Assembly (NCBI GenBank): GCA_002077065.1
Contig: NAJO01000081.1
Span: forward strand, 1-64,000
DNA from: Cryoendolithus antarcticus
Taxonomy: Eukaryota; Ascomycota; Dothideomycetes; Cladosporiales; Cladosporiaceae
Reading direction: 5' to 3'
Length of the DNA stretch: 64,000 nucleotides
The notes beneath the pieces were generated by a model. That model was not told where the DNA came from and made no database searches. It was given only the letters and a program-made list of their open reading frames with translations. The translations under genes were made by a program, and so were the position numbers. Shown piece by piece: positions 21,349-32,615 of the stretch; position 1 is the first letter of the stretch; the number at the start of each line of letters is the position of its first letter.

Positions 21349-22208
21349 TAGGGATTTGTCCAGCTGGTTTGCCTCCATAGCTGTACCGAAGGTCACCATG
21401 CGCTAGTAATAGTCGTAAGCACCCTGCAAATTTGGTAATCTTAAGTGCTGGCTCTAGAGGAAATAACAGACAAGCGACGTCGTGAAGATCATATGGACGA
21501 CTCATCGTCCCAACCGCGGCTTGTCGGCGCGTGATCTCGCAGGCGCTGAGAAATGCAGTTTATGGATGACGCAGATACTATCAAGCAAAGTCAAGAGGCA
21601 AAAGAAATACACGCTTTCGCCTCGCGAAGAGCTAGTACAGTTGTAGGCGGAAAGTTCGACTACAGGATGGGACGCCATTGGTCAAGATCTTTCTAAGACG
21701 TTTTTCCTCGAATCATACACGGATTGCCGAGCAAGTTGGCCGAACCTACTGGTACTACCCTTACTTACAATTCTTCAGCATTTTGTCAACATTGTGGCAG
21801 CCAAGTGTAGTAAGATGGGCTACGATGAATGTTACAGTAGTTTCCATGCTGGGTCGCAGTGTATTGGCCTGGTCAATTCGACTTAGATAACGAAATGGCC
21901 TACTTCTGCGACATAGAAGCGCCACCCCCGGGTACAGGTACGGAGCAAGACGTAATGGACTAAGTTTTTGAGATAGTCCAGCTCCTTCAATAGTACCTAG
22001 TGCAATTTACATCTTGACACTCTAGGTGATCATACTCACCTCACACGCAAGGCTCTGAATCTGAACCCCTCAAAGACCTGCAACCCAGCGTACACTTACA
22101 ACACGCAATAAGTGCCAGCAAAACACCATTGCCACGATCCAGTCACACAGCTTGGAGTTGATCCCTCCTGCTTGGATCGGAAACCCCAGGCAGCGGAACG
22201 CAACCGTG

Positions 22209-22222
22209 AGATCACGTGATCT
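22209..22222. promoter_or_regulatory. CACGTG-centred perfect palindrome, first copy
   Basis: AGATCACGTGATCT is a perfect 14-base palindrome with an E-box core, the site type bound by basic helix-loop-helix factors of the Cbf1 kind in fungi. An identical copy lies at 50297-50310. No nearby gene start makes a regulatory role evident. Confidence 0.3.
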
Positions 22223-22642
22223 GTTAGGATCGATTCCAAGCTGAGCACCTTGGATCAGTCTCGAGACGAGACTGACTCCTCGAGATCAATTTACACTGAT
22301 CAGACCGATCCTCACGACTCTGAAACGAAGTGTTCAGGCCGTCGACCGACATGTCGACCATGCAGCATTCGCGGGTTGGAATGCTCGTGGGACATCAGCG
22401 ATGGAATGACGCGAAGAGCTGATCTAAGCAAAAGCTACAAGATGCGTCTCGCAGTGGCGAGAAGTTAAAGTGCATGCTCTATGAAGAGACTTAGCGCACC
22501 ACCGACACAGCTGCTGCAGATATATTTACTTCCAGGGAATTAGCGATATAATTTGCGAAATGTAAGGATCGTACAAGCGCATACCTGGGGTGACAACGCC
22601 CCTATCGTACGCAGATCGTGCGTCGGGCTTGCGGCGCCGCTT

Positions 22643-22963
22643 GATGCCAAGAATACTTGTCCAGCAAGTCACCAAGCCTTGGTACAAATTCAATATATAC
22701 TTGACATAATCAAGCATTCGGAAGTTTCAACGCACTCATTTTCGTGAGGCGGCGAGGTGGACTCACTTTAGCTATTGTACTTGACTGGGTGTACCAGCAT
22801 TATCATGTCCTACGACAACACGCTATCGCAAAGGACGGACAAGATAAAAAAACCGAGATAGACACCGCTGCCGACGATGAGAAGTAGCACTTAATGGATT
22901 GGTGTGTTTGCTCTTCCGGTCAGTGCCAAAAATATCGATCCAGCAAGTCACCAAGCCTTGGTA
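22643..22963. repeat. pair of direct repeats about 280 bases apart
   Basis: A 24-base sequence beginning CCAGCAAGTCACCAAG is identical at 22661-22684 and 22940-22963, and the 18 bases before it are similar (TGCCAAGAATA against TGCCAAAAATA). The distance is 279 bases. The two copies bound a segment with no recognised gene, so they are probably traces of an old tandem duplication. Confidence 0.6.
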
Positions 22964-22982
22964 TCGCAATCGCATACCCAAT

Positions 22983-23018
22983 CTCGCACAGACCATGCGC
23001 CAGCGGTGCATGATCTGT
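22983..23018. repeat. palindromic repeat, looped copy in reverse orientation
   Basis: CAGACCATGCG and TGCATGATCTG flank a short loop (CCAGCGG). On the opposite strand this copy matches 35093-35129 at nearly every base over about 35 bases, including the loop, and continues with TGTGCGAG in both. A loop-less relative is at 19011. Confidence 0.55.
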
Positions 23019-23416
23019 ACATTCTGCTGGAAGGACATCCACGATATTCTCGAAGCGTATTACAAGGTAGCACGGAAGCAGCTTCGAAAGCTGCACGGAA
23101 GCAGCTTCGAAAGCTGCGTGTTTCTGACTTGACCAGCAGTAAGTGTTTGAAACATGAGTCAATGGAGGCGCACCTGGAGCGCGCAAGATAAGCAGGGTCG
23201 GTTGGCTTGTCACGACACTAAGCCAACGTATCCGGGAATCGCAGATGTGCGCACGACCTCGTCCCATTTTCCGTTCTTACCCCGTTGCTATCGTTATTGA
23301 ACCTAAGAGACCACTGTAGCCTTACGCTAGTGTCGAATCCCAGGACCGATCAAGACCACAGGCGGCAGACTAAAGACTTTCCTACACGATATGAGTTAGT
23401 ATCCGAAGCGAACGGG

Positions 23417-23941
23417 TTATCGATAGCTGACCTGAGGATGGACGACCGTTCTACAACTACAGCTCCGTTTCCAGTATATGGTGGACTTCCCAGAATTCGA
23501 GCTGGAGGTAGCACTATTGGCGTCAATTTCCTTCTGGGCGTCACCATGACGATCGGGTAGTGTCAGGGCATGGTTGTCCATCCGTGCAAAATCCGTAGAG
23601 AGGGAAATACTGATGGTCATTACGTACTTTCTCTCACGGATCCAGTCGGCGAGGGCGTCCAGTTGGAAGTATTCGGCTTCGTTCAGTAGGCGGAGGTATA
23701 ACGCGAAGTCAAACCCATCGGTACGGCTCCAGAAGATAGGTGGAAACAGACGACGTAGAAAGTTCAAGACGTGTTCGAACAGAATCGGATCCGCATCGAT
23801 GAAGAGTGACCCGTTCACATGAGCCGCGGTCGGGGCCCAGTCCGCGAAAAGGAGCTTAGCTAGGAAGGGTGACTGGCGGAGGGTTGATTCGAGGGTGATG
23901 ACAAGACGACCGCCAACATTGATGGTGATAACCGTGGCCAT
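23417..23941 (-). CDS. BTB/POZ domain protein (T1/KCTD type)
   Basis: The frame of 174 codons starts at ATG 23941 with TVITINVGGRLVITLESTLR, the VNVGG-x-F-x-T-x-x-xTL opening of T1-type BTB domains. It continues with SPFLAKLLF, LFIDADPILFEHVLNFLRR, LYLRLLNEAEYFQLDALADW and IRERKYV, completing the about 100-residue fold. Such proteins act as adaptors for Cullin-3 ubiquitin ligases or as oligomerisation modules. The tail after residue 110 is Ser/Asn-rich without a motif, and fungal relatives often have a longer conserved C-terminal part, so the last exon may be lost or spliced. No lesion is seen in the domain itself. Likely functional as a small BTB protein. Confidence 0.7.
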   Translation of the reverse strand: MATVITINVGGRLVITLESTLRQSPFLAKLLFADWAPTAAHVNGSLFIDADPILFEHVLNFLRRLFPPIFWSRTDGFDFALYLRLLNEAEYFQLDALADWIRERKYVMTISISLSTDFARMDNHALTLPDRHGDAQKEIDANSATSSSNSGKSTIYWKRSCSCRTVVHPQVSYR

Positions 23942-24690
23942 AGCGAGCTGAGCGAGGTCCGACTAGCTAATATATCTGTGTCTTGTCTATCGATAGATCA
24001 ATCCCAAGAAGCAGGTAGAGAGGAATGTAAAGAGGTAAGTATATCGCAATAGATGTGGGCCGTACTGGTGAGGGCCGGGACCATACCGAATCGGGTTAGA
24101 ATCAGCTCAGCGCGCATTTCCGGCTAGGGGTCAGCGTTGGGCCGAGTCCGAAGCAATCCCTTCTCACGCAAGCCAAATTGTGCGAAGACACCAATTCCGG
24201 CCGTCCATGCCCATAGCGCAGACGCGTCATCATGCTCAAAGACCACTGCTGTTTGACTGTATACCGGGCTAGTACCCACCTTCGTGTCCTGAAAGTACGA
24301 TCAGACGGCGCTGATCCAGTAGAGTAACCCGAGATTCGCGACCGGGTGCTGACAAATCGCGAGAGGAGGGCTGCTTCGAAGGCCTCGAGGGGCGCGAACG
24401 CAGCCACTCAGGGTGAGACTTCCCTGGGGGCAGATACTCAATCGTTGCACACTACCAGTACTAAACGAATTGCCTCGAAGCTCCGTGCAGTAGCGAGGGT
24501 GGTCTTCACATAACCCATCGCTACCGTAAAGGTACTGCCATCTCGGGAGGTAATTCTACATCGTCTATGGTTGGCAATTCTGACCGAACGTCTTCCAGTG
24601 TGGTTTCTGCATACTCTGTGTGGAGCAGACTTCGATTTACCGACCGAACTACGAAGCAATCTTCCACGCAGGATTGTATCTTGACACTTG
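23942..24690. other. intergenic, no gene supported
   Basis: Only short, motif-free frames lie upstream of the BTB gene. The first 250 bases are presumably its promoter side; no TATA-like or other clear element stood out. Confidence 0.35.
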
Positions 24691-24693
24691 AAC

Positions 24694-24966
24694 TAACGTT
24701 GAGCATGGTGGCATGGGCCACACGGCCTTTGGGCCACTCTCTCTCTACTACATGCCCCGAGCAACTAGTACATATTCCATTACGCTATTATTACTGGCGA
24801 GCATCACATTTAGCAGACAGCACTTATCCGAGCAGAATTTGGAGCAAGTTCCGTGAATGTTTTTCACGTCGTGTAGGTATTGGATAGAAAACCACACCTC
24901 AGGGTGCTTCTTGGCATAAAAGTGGCCCAAAGGCCGTCTGGCCCATGCCACCGTGCTCAACGTTAC
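24694..24966. mobile_element. MITE-like element with 45-base terminal inverted repeats
   Basis: Arms at 24694-24738 and 24921-24966 are inverted copies of each other with only about two mismatches over 45 bases, starting ACGTTGAGCA and running through GGTGGCATGGGCCA and ACGGCCTTTGGGCCACT. Both outer ends are flanked by TA, the target duplication of the Tc1/mariner superfamily. The 180-base centre has no coding capacity. Total length is 273 bases. This is the form of a non-autonomous miniature element; the low arm divergence suggests that it is fairly recent compared with the decayed genes around it. Confidence 0.75.
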
Positions 24967-26242
24967 GGAGTCGCAGAGCGGACGCGGGCCGTTTCGTAAG
25001 TCGCAGACCGACGAAGGAATCGCACCTGCTTGACGCATTTGTAAGCGCGCGTCTAGGCCACTCTGGAGCGGTAAGTCTCAACAGAAAAATAGACTAGCAG
25101 GCCTCGAAGTACGGCTTCCGAGTTGATACAGCTGGAGTCCTAGTGAGCCATCCTCTGACCAACCCTTTTTCTACAGAGAGAGGGTGAGAAGAAGCCCATT
25201 GGAGACATTGGAGATGGTTTCCGACCTTCTGATAAGGCCGGAAGATCGCCAACTGTCTAGCATGAGAACTGTGGGCAGTAAAAACCATCTACATCGAGAT
25301 ATAATGGTTATGGATATTAATGACTTACACCTCGAGATCACCGCAGTCGAGCTCGTCAGTCGCTTAGTGAGTAGTAGCGTAGCCCGTAGGAGCGACGCTG
25401 GACGAGATTGAGGCATTGAGGCAGCATCTCGCCAGAAGATCGCACGAAGTGATACCGGTTTGGAACTTTGGATGGATTGTCAGGAGTTCGAAAGTGTGAT
25501 TGGATTAAGAGGTGTGCTTTGAGTGATCATCTTTCTTCCAATGCAAGGAGAGCTTCCAGTGCGTGGCCTCTCAATGTTTTGGTGCCTTGCTGGTGCTTTC
25601 TCCGATTCGCGGCAGATTAGCACATACCATGCGCATACGTGCGGTCTCTACCTAGACCGGATCCATACCTTACGTTCTGCGAAAGGATGGCAGCGGCACT
25701 TCATCCTTGAGTGTGTGCATACTGTCAGTGCTAAGTCCGGGTCTAAATGTAAACGAAGTCAAGATAGTCTAGTCATGCGAACGCATCCGTGGCCCTTTGC
25801 ATGCTTAGTTCTAGCGGGAGCCTATGCCGGCACTCCGGGGAACAATCACCGAGCATACGTATCCCTCATTCCATCTGCCGGCAACCCTTCAACACACAGA
25901 AGTCAAGCGAAACGTAGGCAACCAGAAAACGGTAACAACATAACCGTGGATCAATTCAGATAAGGCAGCAGAAAAAAGCGACAAGAAACACAGTCTGGAC
26001 AGTGGCAAATTTGCGCGATTGGGTCAGAATTCGCGCTTAGCGTGCAACGCATTTCTGGACAACTTCGCCGCACAAAGAACTAAACGTCATGGCGAAAGTG
26101 AGTGCAATCAGAGTCTTTCCTTGCTAATCCGGCACTGATAAGAAAAGACTAGAACAATGCAGTCATTAGGGAATGATTTTTCTGGCAATGTAGCGAGGTA
26201 GGTTCATTGCTGTCCAATCACTCCGCCGCTGATGGGTCACCT
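24967..26242. other. no supportable gene
   Basis: The longest frame, 25523-25963 on the plus strand (146 codons, starting ATG or nearby), has no recognised motif and an unusual Ser/His/Arg composition. A frame at 25184-25411 is helical and acidic but unassigned. I do not call either. Confidence 0.3.
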
Positions 26243-26848
26243 ATGATGTTCAATAACCATGATCTTGCAGACGTTGCAATCCATATCGGCTAGGTCGTGA
26301 TTCCTGCTCATCGTTTTGTGCTTTGCCTGCAGAGCAAGTACTTTGCTGATGCGCTAGAAGGGAAATATCAAGAAGGCTCTTCTAGGACTCTTTCGTGTGA
26401 AGAAGGTCGAGAACACGCATACCTTCGCGTTTCGGAATGGCTGTATGCTGGCGATTATCAAGAAGCGCCCTCCAGCCTGATCACAAATCATGGTTTGGCT
26501 CACGCAGCTCTCTGAACCTCACTCACTAACGGTATGCTAGATGATGCTGAACTGCTTAAACACCCTCGAGTGTTCTTTGTTGCAGACTTGCTTTTTCTTG
26601 AGGATCTGAAAGCTATGGCGGTGAGAAAATTTGAAAATACCCTTGAAAATCTCTGGGTCAGCGAAGGGCTCATTGATTGTGTTGCGGAAATCTACGCAAA
26701 CACGACATCATCTGGGAAAGAGTTGCGAAAGGCACTGATTAGAGTGATATCAAACCATCGCACCCAGATTTTGAAGCGTGAGACATTTCGTGAATTGCTG
26801 CGACAAGGCGGCGATGTGGTCGTTGATATGATAGAGGCATCAATGTAA
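26243..26848 (+). pseudogene. BTB/POZ domain protein with one premature stop
   Basis: From the ATG at 26243 the frame reads FNNHDLADVAIHIG, then TAG at 26291-26293, then VIPAHRFVLCLQSKYFADAL, the typical BTB strand-helix start. A 48-nt intron (26493-26540, CACTAAC branch, GCTAG acceptor) joins SLITNH to DDAELLKHPRVFFVADLLF, and the C-terminal helices (LKAMAVRKFENTLENLW, VAEIYANTTS, RGGDVVVDMIE-like end) run to TAA at 26848. The spliced frame removes the second apparent stop. The protein is therefore complete except for one codon where the family has a polar residue; CAG to TAG would do this. In fungi these BTB proteins are numerous and mostly uncharacterised; the fold binds Cullin-3 or mediates dimers. 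Confidence 0.7.
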
Positions 26849-27061
26849 CTTGTTACTAACGATGAGAGAACTTTAGAGATCATATACAGTAAATGAAAAT
26901 GAAGACGAATCAAGGCATCTAAATTATGTAGTGTATCGTTCACATTAGTAACAACCCACCGTATTATAGTTTCTACATTGACACCGGTCTAGACGGCGGT
27001 CAACTTACATACTTTGTTAATGAAAGCTACGTTATGAACTACAACTCTGACTTATTCGTAT

Positions 27062-27346
27062 TTATCTAATCTTCGCAACTTCATCTTTGTTTACACCATA
27101 TAATTCCCAAAGTTTTCTCATTGTCCCCACCGTCACATGGTTTCCAAAGCCCTCCAGTCTAGTATGCGCGTTAATATAAGCACCGGTCCCATCTTCGGCA
27201 ATAGCGTATCGGAGTGCATCAAAATCGGTTCCGTCCTCTTCGTTGACCTCCAATCGTGAATCATAGACGCTGATGTAGAATCCGGTGAAGTCGTCATGAC
27301 CAAATACAACTCGAATCTGGCCTTGTGTTATCTCTTGGCGCGTCAT
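27062..27346 (-). CDS. small conserved-looking hypothetical protein
   Basis: An intact 94-codon frame with ATG start (27346) and no low complexity. It contains RVVFGHDDFTGFYISVYDSR, then DGTGAYINAHTRLEGFG and a terminal MRKLWELYGV, a pattern of aromatic and glycine residues typical of a small folded domain. It resembles fungal hypothetical proteins of about 100 residues with a GHD-x-x-TGFF-x-SVYD start, none with a known role that I can name. No signal peptide or membrane helix. It sits alone between a BTB relic and an empty stretch. Confidence 0.55.
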   Translation of the reverse strand: MTRQEITQGQIRVVFGHDDFTGFYISVYDSRLEVNEEDGTDFDALRYAIAEDGTGAYINAHTRLEGFGNHVTVGTMRKLWELYGVNKDEVAKIR

Positions 27347-29664
27347 GCTGTTGTGGTATCAGCGTTTTGTCCTTTGCAATCACTATGGCGAGACAAACTT
27401 AGGTCGTACGCTTGGTGGGGTGTATAGGGATTGCTGGATATATCGTGCGACCTCGAGCTGAACAAGAGTGAGGACGACAAGATAGTGGAGTTTGAGTCCA
27501 CGATGGAGCTAGAGCGAAACACAGCAGAGTTAATCAATGGTGCTTAAGTTCTGCTAACTTATTGAGCACCCTAAAGTGCTAACATGTAATAATACGCGCC
27601 GATGTGGGTGTGGTTCCTCTTGGTTGCAACTATGCTGGCCCAACAGGAAATTTCCCCTCATGGGAGGGTATGTTTGTGTGCGAGGACCAGTGCAGGTTCG
27701 TGTACGACAGCTGTATATGCATCTCGTAACGACGTGTCGTTGGGATGCGTGATAGGTCATAGATTACGCGCCAGTCGAGAAGAGCAGCGAAGCAGTATGT
27801 CAAGCCGGCCACTTGAATCTGTACTGCAGGTACAATACACTCCCTCGGCGGACAGTGCTCAAATTCGCGCTGTGGCCAGCAATCAACCCAGCCTCGTTTA
27901 TAGCCGCGCAGGTGACCGACCCTGGAAGCTGTCACCCAATATTTGTATGCAGCTTTTGACTAGTAGGAATAAAAGCCGGCATAGAGAACACTCGATAATC
28001 CTTTATGCCGCAGGCTAACACTGCGATAACACAGACGTGGATCCAGTCGCGCTCGCCGGGTCGAAACACCGCACTAGCGTCAGTCAAAGGAGGTCAGCTT
28101 CCGTGCCGTTGCTGTAATTGCACTGTTGAGTCCTAACGCGATGGATAGCTTTCGTTGTGACATGATCGAAATGAAAGCTGCCGACCTCTTAATTTAGCAG
28201 CCTATCGCCCATGTAGCACCTACCTGGAGCCTTTCGAGCCTTCCTCCTAACGAACAGCCCGACGTACCTAGCAATGTCCAGTACTTTAGTCTCGGGAACT
28301 GGGACCACGGGCCTGGGCGCTACGGGCTGCTAGACATATCATTTCTTGTTGTCTCGTCCCAGCTCAAGGACTCTGTTTCACTTCGGCTGTGCAGCTTCCA
28401 AGGCGAGTGCGCTCTCTGACTTATTATCTGCATATATACACAAATGGATCGTGTAGGCGTCTCAGTGGCGCTGGCAATAGTGTAGTACGCTATGATGTAC
28501 CTGTCGGAAACGCACACCTGCGGCACTAGTAGATGCACAACCTAGGACAACATGGCTCAAATGTCGTGCCGTCACCCCGCGTCTGCCGCATTCGCACCTT
28601 TCTCTAGGATTCTGGGCACGCTACGTAGTCGGTGCTTGTATTCTTCTCGCCTGCTGACTGTGTTGTGACGCGCCGTAAGCTCATTGGGCCTCGAAGCTTG
28701 GATATTCCGCTTGGACCCATATGTTGCTTACCGACACCATTCAGGCAGCCACATGTCTTGGCTGGAAGATGCCAACTAAGAAAGATTAACTTAGCGAGAG
28801 CACGTAATGTTCTAAAGCACCTACCCACGCCGTTGTACACCACTCATCTCCGGACATAATTACATGGCAAGACGAAAGACGTTCCATGTGACGAAGCCTG
28901 CATCTTCACCGAATACTCCGCGCCGCAATACGCGCCGCAGTGCGCGTCTCCTCGAGCTGCCGAGGCCGATATGGTGGTCTGACAATATATTCCAACAGCT
29001 CTGTGACTTAGGGGTCCCCCCAATCGTTGACTGCTGCAAGCCTCATGTTTACTACTTATTGGTCACGCCATAGCTATCCACTATCTCCGTGCAGCTACAA
29101 CCTTTGTTTACTACATATCGGTCATGCCATAGCTATGCTTTACATGCATGTAGCTGTCTACTACGACGTAAGCATCTTCCCAAGCGGCGCATAGACCCGA
29201 ATTTATCCGTAAGTGCTGAAGCGTTGCATTTCCGAAGAAGAATCAGGACTATGTCTAGTTACGAGCTACGTGAAGGCTACAACGCTATTATATCGATCTA
29301 GGGTGGGTGAATACTGAGTTGACTGTGCTGATCCTGCTTGACGCAGAAGCTCCTTATTGGAGTAGACGGACCACTTATTATGGCCTTTATAGTAGCTAAC
29401 CACATACATCTACCATCGTAGACCTTACTGGTCAAGCATTGCATTTGCCTACCTACAGATAAAGATGCTAAAGAGCCCTTGCCATCGGCATTCTTCATCA
29501 TCCCCGAGTCATGTAGCACTGATCACGACATGAGTGCTCGACGCAAGAGTAGAGAGTGCCGCTAGTCCAACCTATGGTCTGCTCTATCCGACGCAAGTCA
29601 GGGATTGAATTAATGACTGAATTTATCCATCTATCCTGAGGAGATAGAGCATTACCACCTTGAT
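27347..29664. other. long stretch with no firm gene
   Basis: A plus-strand frame without ATG at 28194-28420 (contains NVQYFSLGNWDHGPGRYGLL) looks like an exon but could not be assigned. A short basic frame at 28864-29073 starts MARRKTFHVTKPASS. Both are left uncalled. A 32-base direct repeat lies at 29046 and 29105. Otherwise nothing was seen. Confidence 0.35.
29046..29136. repeat. two-copy direct repeat, 59-base period
   Basis: The 32-base segments at 29046-29077 and 29105-29136 (TGTTTACTAC ... GCCATAGCTAT) differ at three or four positions. The spacer shows a weaker echo (GTGCAGCTAC against ATGTAGCTGT), so a 59-base unit was probably duplicated in tandem and has diverged. Confidence 0.5.
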
Positions 29665-31307
29665 TCACACATTTATCGCCTGCAAAACACTTAATACGTA
29701 GGCCATCGCAGCTCTTCCCCAGTTCTCCTTTAGTTCCGGGGGTACATCAGACGAATCTGGCTCGGTCAGGAGTTTTAAGCACCCAACAATCAGATCAGCA
29801 AGCTTCTGGCCGGTACGACGCGGCAACTCCATCTTGGCCTGATCCAGAAGGTATTTCTGTAATTCTTCTGTGCTGGTCTCGTCTCCATTGAATCTCTTAG
29901 TGAAATGTATGGCGTTGTGATCTAGAGCTCTCGGTTCGAAGAAGGATTTCCCAAGCGCGATCTCCAAACCGACAACTGCGAAGGAGTAAACGTGATCGAT
30001 GAAGCTATAATAGCGTTTGTTGCCATCAGGTTTCTGTCTGGTGAGAGGTGCATAAAGATTGTGCTCCAGACGTTCGACCTCCTTACGCTCGGAACGGCCA
30101 TCTTCTTTTCTACTCAGCGCGAATCCCATCAAAAAAGCTTGGCCTAAGCTCGAAGTCTTCGCACTTTTCGGTTCCTGGTGGCCCGATGCGAAGATTATAG
30201 ATGGTGCCTCCTGCTTATCTGCAGTCATACCATCTTTGGCTGTCTTATCGTCGGCGCCCTCTTCTTCAAGCATATCAACCCTTTATCCGTTCTCAGAGGC
30301 CATATGTAGGTCGGCATCGTCGCTCGCAATGATTTGTTCCGCACTTGAGGGCTTTGACAACAACAGGATGCAGTCCGGTCGCACCAAATGGTGCACGATC
30401 TCAGACCCATGCAAATAGAGCAGCGCGGTTGCGAGTTGTCGCAAGAGATCTAAGCGCTCATTGAGTGGATGTCTGGGATTTTGCTTTTCACGGATGAGCA
30501 GTTGGCGTAGAGAGATAGCTTCTCCGAACCCTGGCGGCACGGCAAATATCAACTTCCTAGCGTCGTAGCCCTTACACGACAGAAGGTTCATGTCGAGGGG
30601 ATTGACTGACCGCAGTACATGTGCAAGACGACCTAGAGTCATCTGAGATGTACTATCGGGAATGAGCTCTCTGTATTCGACCAGAACGCTCTCTTCGTCA
30701 TGTTTGCAGGCTTCGAGATCACAATGTATGGGACTTCCTTCATCGGCTCATGAAGAGCTATCTCATGTTCTAGGGCGGGAGAGAAGTCGGACTCGTTGAT
30801 GGCTGCCCGGGCCGCCTGCAAATATTTGAGTCGCATTGCGGGCTTGATGGCCTTCGTTAGAGAATCCTGCTCCTCCATCTGTGTGAAAGTGCCAGAGACC
30901 TTCAATATCAACATCAAATCATCAAAGTCTTTCTGCCAACTTCGGAGGTCACCCAGAATCTTTTTCAGTTGTTGTTCGCTTTCGTCCGAACCCGAGGTCT
31001 TGTTCAGAGCACTCTGAAATCGTTCACACATGATGCGCAGCTGCTGGATTACGCTTGAAAGTAGTGCGAGATGTTTCTGACTGATGGTCGTGACCTCTGC
31101 TTTGCTCAATAAGTTGATAGAGAGTTCCAATCTCTGTTGGCAGACCTTGAATGCGATTTCATATTGGGTCTTCTTAACTTCGTCCATATCGAGGAGGCAT
31201 TGGGCCTTCTTCCATCCCAGGGTACAGAGCTTTACACCGATTTCTCCAACACCATGTGCACCTACTGCCACACCCGCGAGGGCTAATAGATGGTCATTTG
31301 ACGCCAT
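29665..31307 (-). pseudogene. HeLo-like/pseudokinase protein, broken
   Basis: From ATG 31307 the frame gives ASNDHLLALAGVAVGAHGVG and a long helical domain of about 200 residues (CQQRLELSINLL; KKILGDLRSWQKDFDDLM), like the N-terminal four-helix domains of fungal HET-S/HeLo-type proteins. At about 30690 the sense moves by one base: HDEESVLVEYREL joins VNPLDMNLLSCKGY, VPPGFGEAISLRQLL, LLRQLATALLYLHGSEIVHH and RPDCILL, a degenerate kinase lobe lacking the HRD catalytic Asp. After a TAA at 30283-30285 the same frame continues with LGQAFLMGFALSRKEDG and SFIDHVYSFAVVGLEIALG, the kinase C-lobe. So one frameshift and one stop disable it. HeLo-kinase proteins are implicated in fungal incompatibility signalling; that role is inferred here. 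Confidence 0.65.
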
Positions 31308-31319
31308 GCTGAGTTGCAA

Positions 31320-32615
31320 ATGCTGTTCGGATCCAGAAGCGCAGAAGAGGTAGCCACGTTTCGTAATGCTATATTAATCGATGCGCCGAGCTTATGGGAT
31401 GATGCGACAATTGTATACTAGTGAACTATGATGCCGGCGCAAGCCACCGGGGCTGAGCACGGCTGCCTAGCCGTTTTCGCGGGGTCACGAGTAATGTTGT
31501 GCCATTTACGCTGGCAAGTGCTGATGATCCCAGACCGCCGACAGATTTTCTGACTATCAAGTGAGCGATATCCGCATCCAAGTCACCCTCATTCAACCCC
31601 AATGGAGACGTGGAGTATCATGGTAGAATGACGAATTACGCAGCCTGCGCATCAGCTCCACTCTACGGTAGCTCTTCACACACACTAGCAAGTGCAGGCA
31701 CGACACAAGACCCAGACGATTCAGCCTACTACACACTGCCCGAGAAACATCTACAATCTTTCGAGATCAGCCAACTGATTTTATCCCTGATACACATAGT
31801 CGCTTCGAATCGAGTCCCAACCTGCACTCGGATATACTATCGAGATGTCCTCAACAGAGTGAAAAGAGCGGGATGAAGCACATCCCGTGGTTCCGTAATA
31901 AGCCACATCAAAATGCACTAGCGGCGCACGCGGCCCGTTGCCGATCGCGCCTTTTCACTTACTTGAGATGTGTGTAAACAGTCGTGCAACATGCAGAGAC
32001 CTTTCCATATCGGATTAGACATTTGCTTTGCGTGATACACGATTCCCATGTAGTGAAGCCCAGCCGATCCGGTACTGGTGATGATGTGAGGGACGTGGTG
32101 TACCTAATCGATCTGACGTACTGGCAGACTAGCAAGTAGCATCACTATTCACAATCTGTCAAGACCGGCTTACGCCTTGTGCGTCGTTCACAGGACTGTG
32201 TGCATCTAGGTGCAACCTTAACAGCGTTGTCATGCAGACGCAGGTGACAACAAAGTCGCCTGCATGTCATCTACACTATTGCCTAGGAATAGGATATGAT
32301 GTCTCGCGACGTGGTAGGCTCCTGCGGCCCATCCTATATTCCTCAGTAAAGGGCATCGTACACCGTGGATCCAGATGTTCAGCTGCGGTTTTCCCATCTG
32401 TCCATGACTTGCCACCTGTCGATGCGTAATACTAGCCCATCAAGATTAACTTGAGCATCCCTCCTAGGTGTAGCTACCAAAAGACTGCTTTTGCTCGTAC
32501 CTTATAACCACAGTCTATCGTGTAAAGCAATGCTCGCCTCTTCGATGCTCATTCCCGATGTTTGACCACAGGAGCGTGGTTGTCAGCAATCGTATTGGCC
32601 AGTAACGAATGCTCA
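31320..32615. other. no supportable gene
   Basis: Only motif-free frames (for example 31610-31876 plus). The last 300 bases are the upstream region of the C2H2 gene. No promoter element stands out. Confidence 0.4.

Larger units (their letters stand above)
21349..23416. other. repeat-bearing stretch without a supportable gene
   Basis: Small frames occur on both strands but none has a motif. The notable content is repetitive: a CACGTG-centred 14-base palindrome at 22209, two copies of a direct repeat (22643-22684 and 22921-22963), and a loop-type palindrome at 22983. The minus-strand translations of the two direct repeats share YQGLVTCW, so they might be remnants of a duplicated coding segment. 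Confidence 0.4.

Noticed and set aside
22250..22468. Zn2Cys6-like start suggested by CSGRRPTCRPCSIRGLECSW
   Set aside because: A fungal binuclear cluster needs six ordered cysteines (Cx2Cx6Cx5-12Cx2Cx6-8C); only the second half-like part is present and no continuation of a transcription factor follows.
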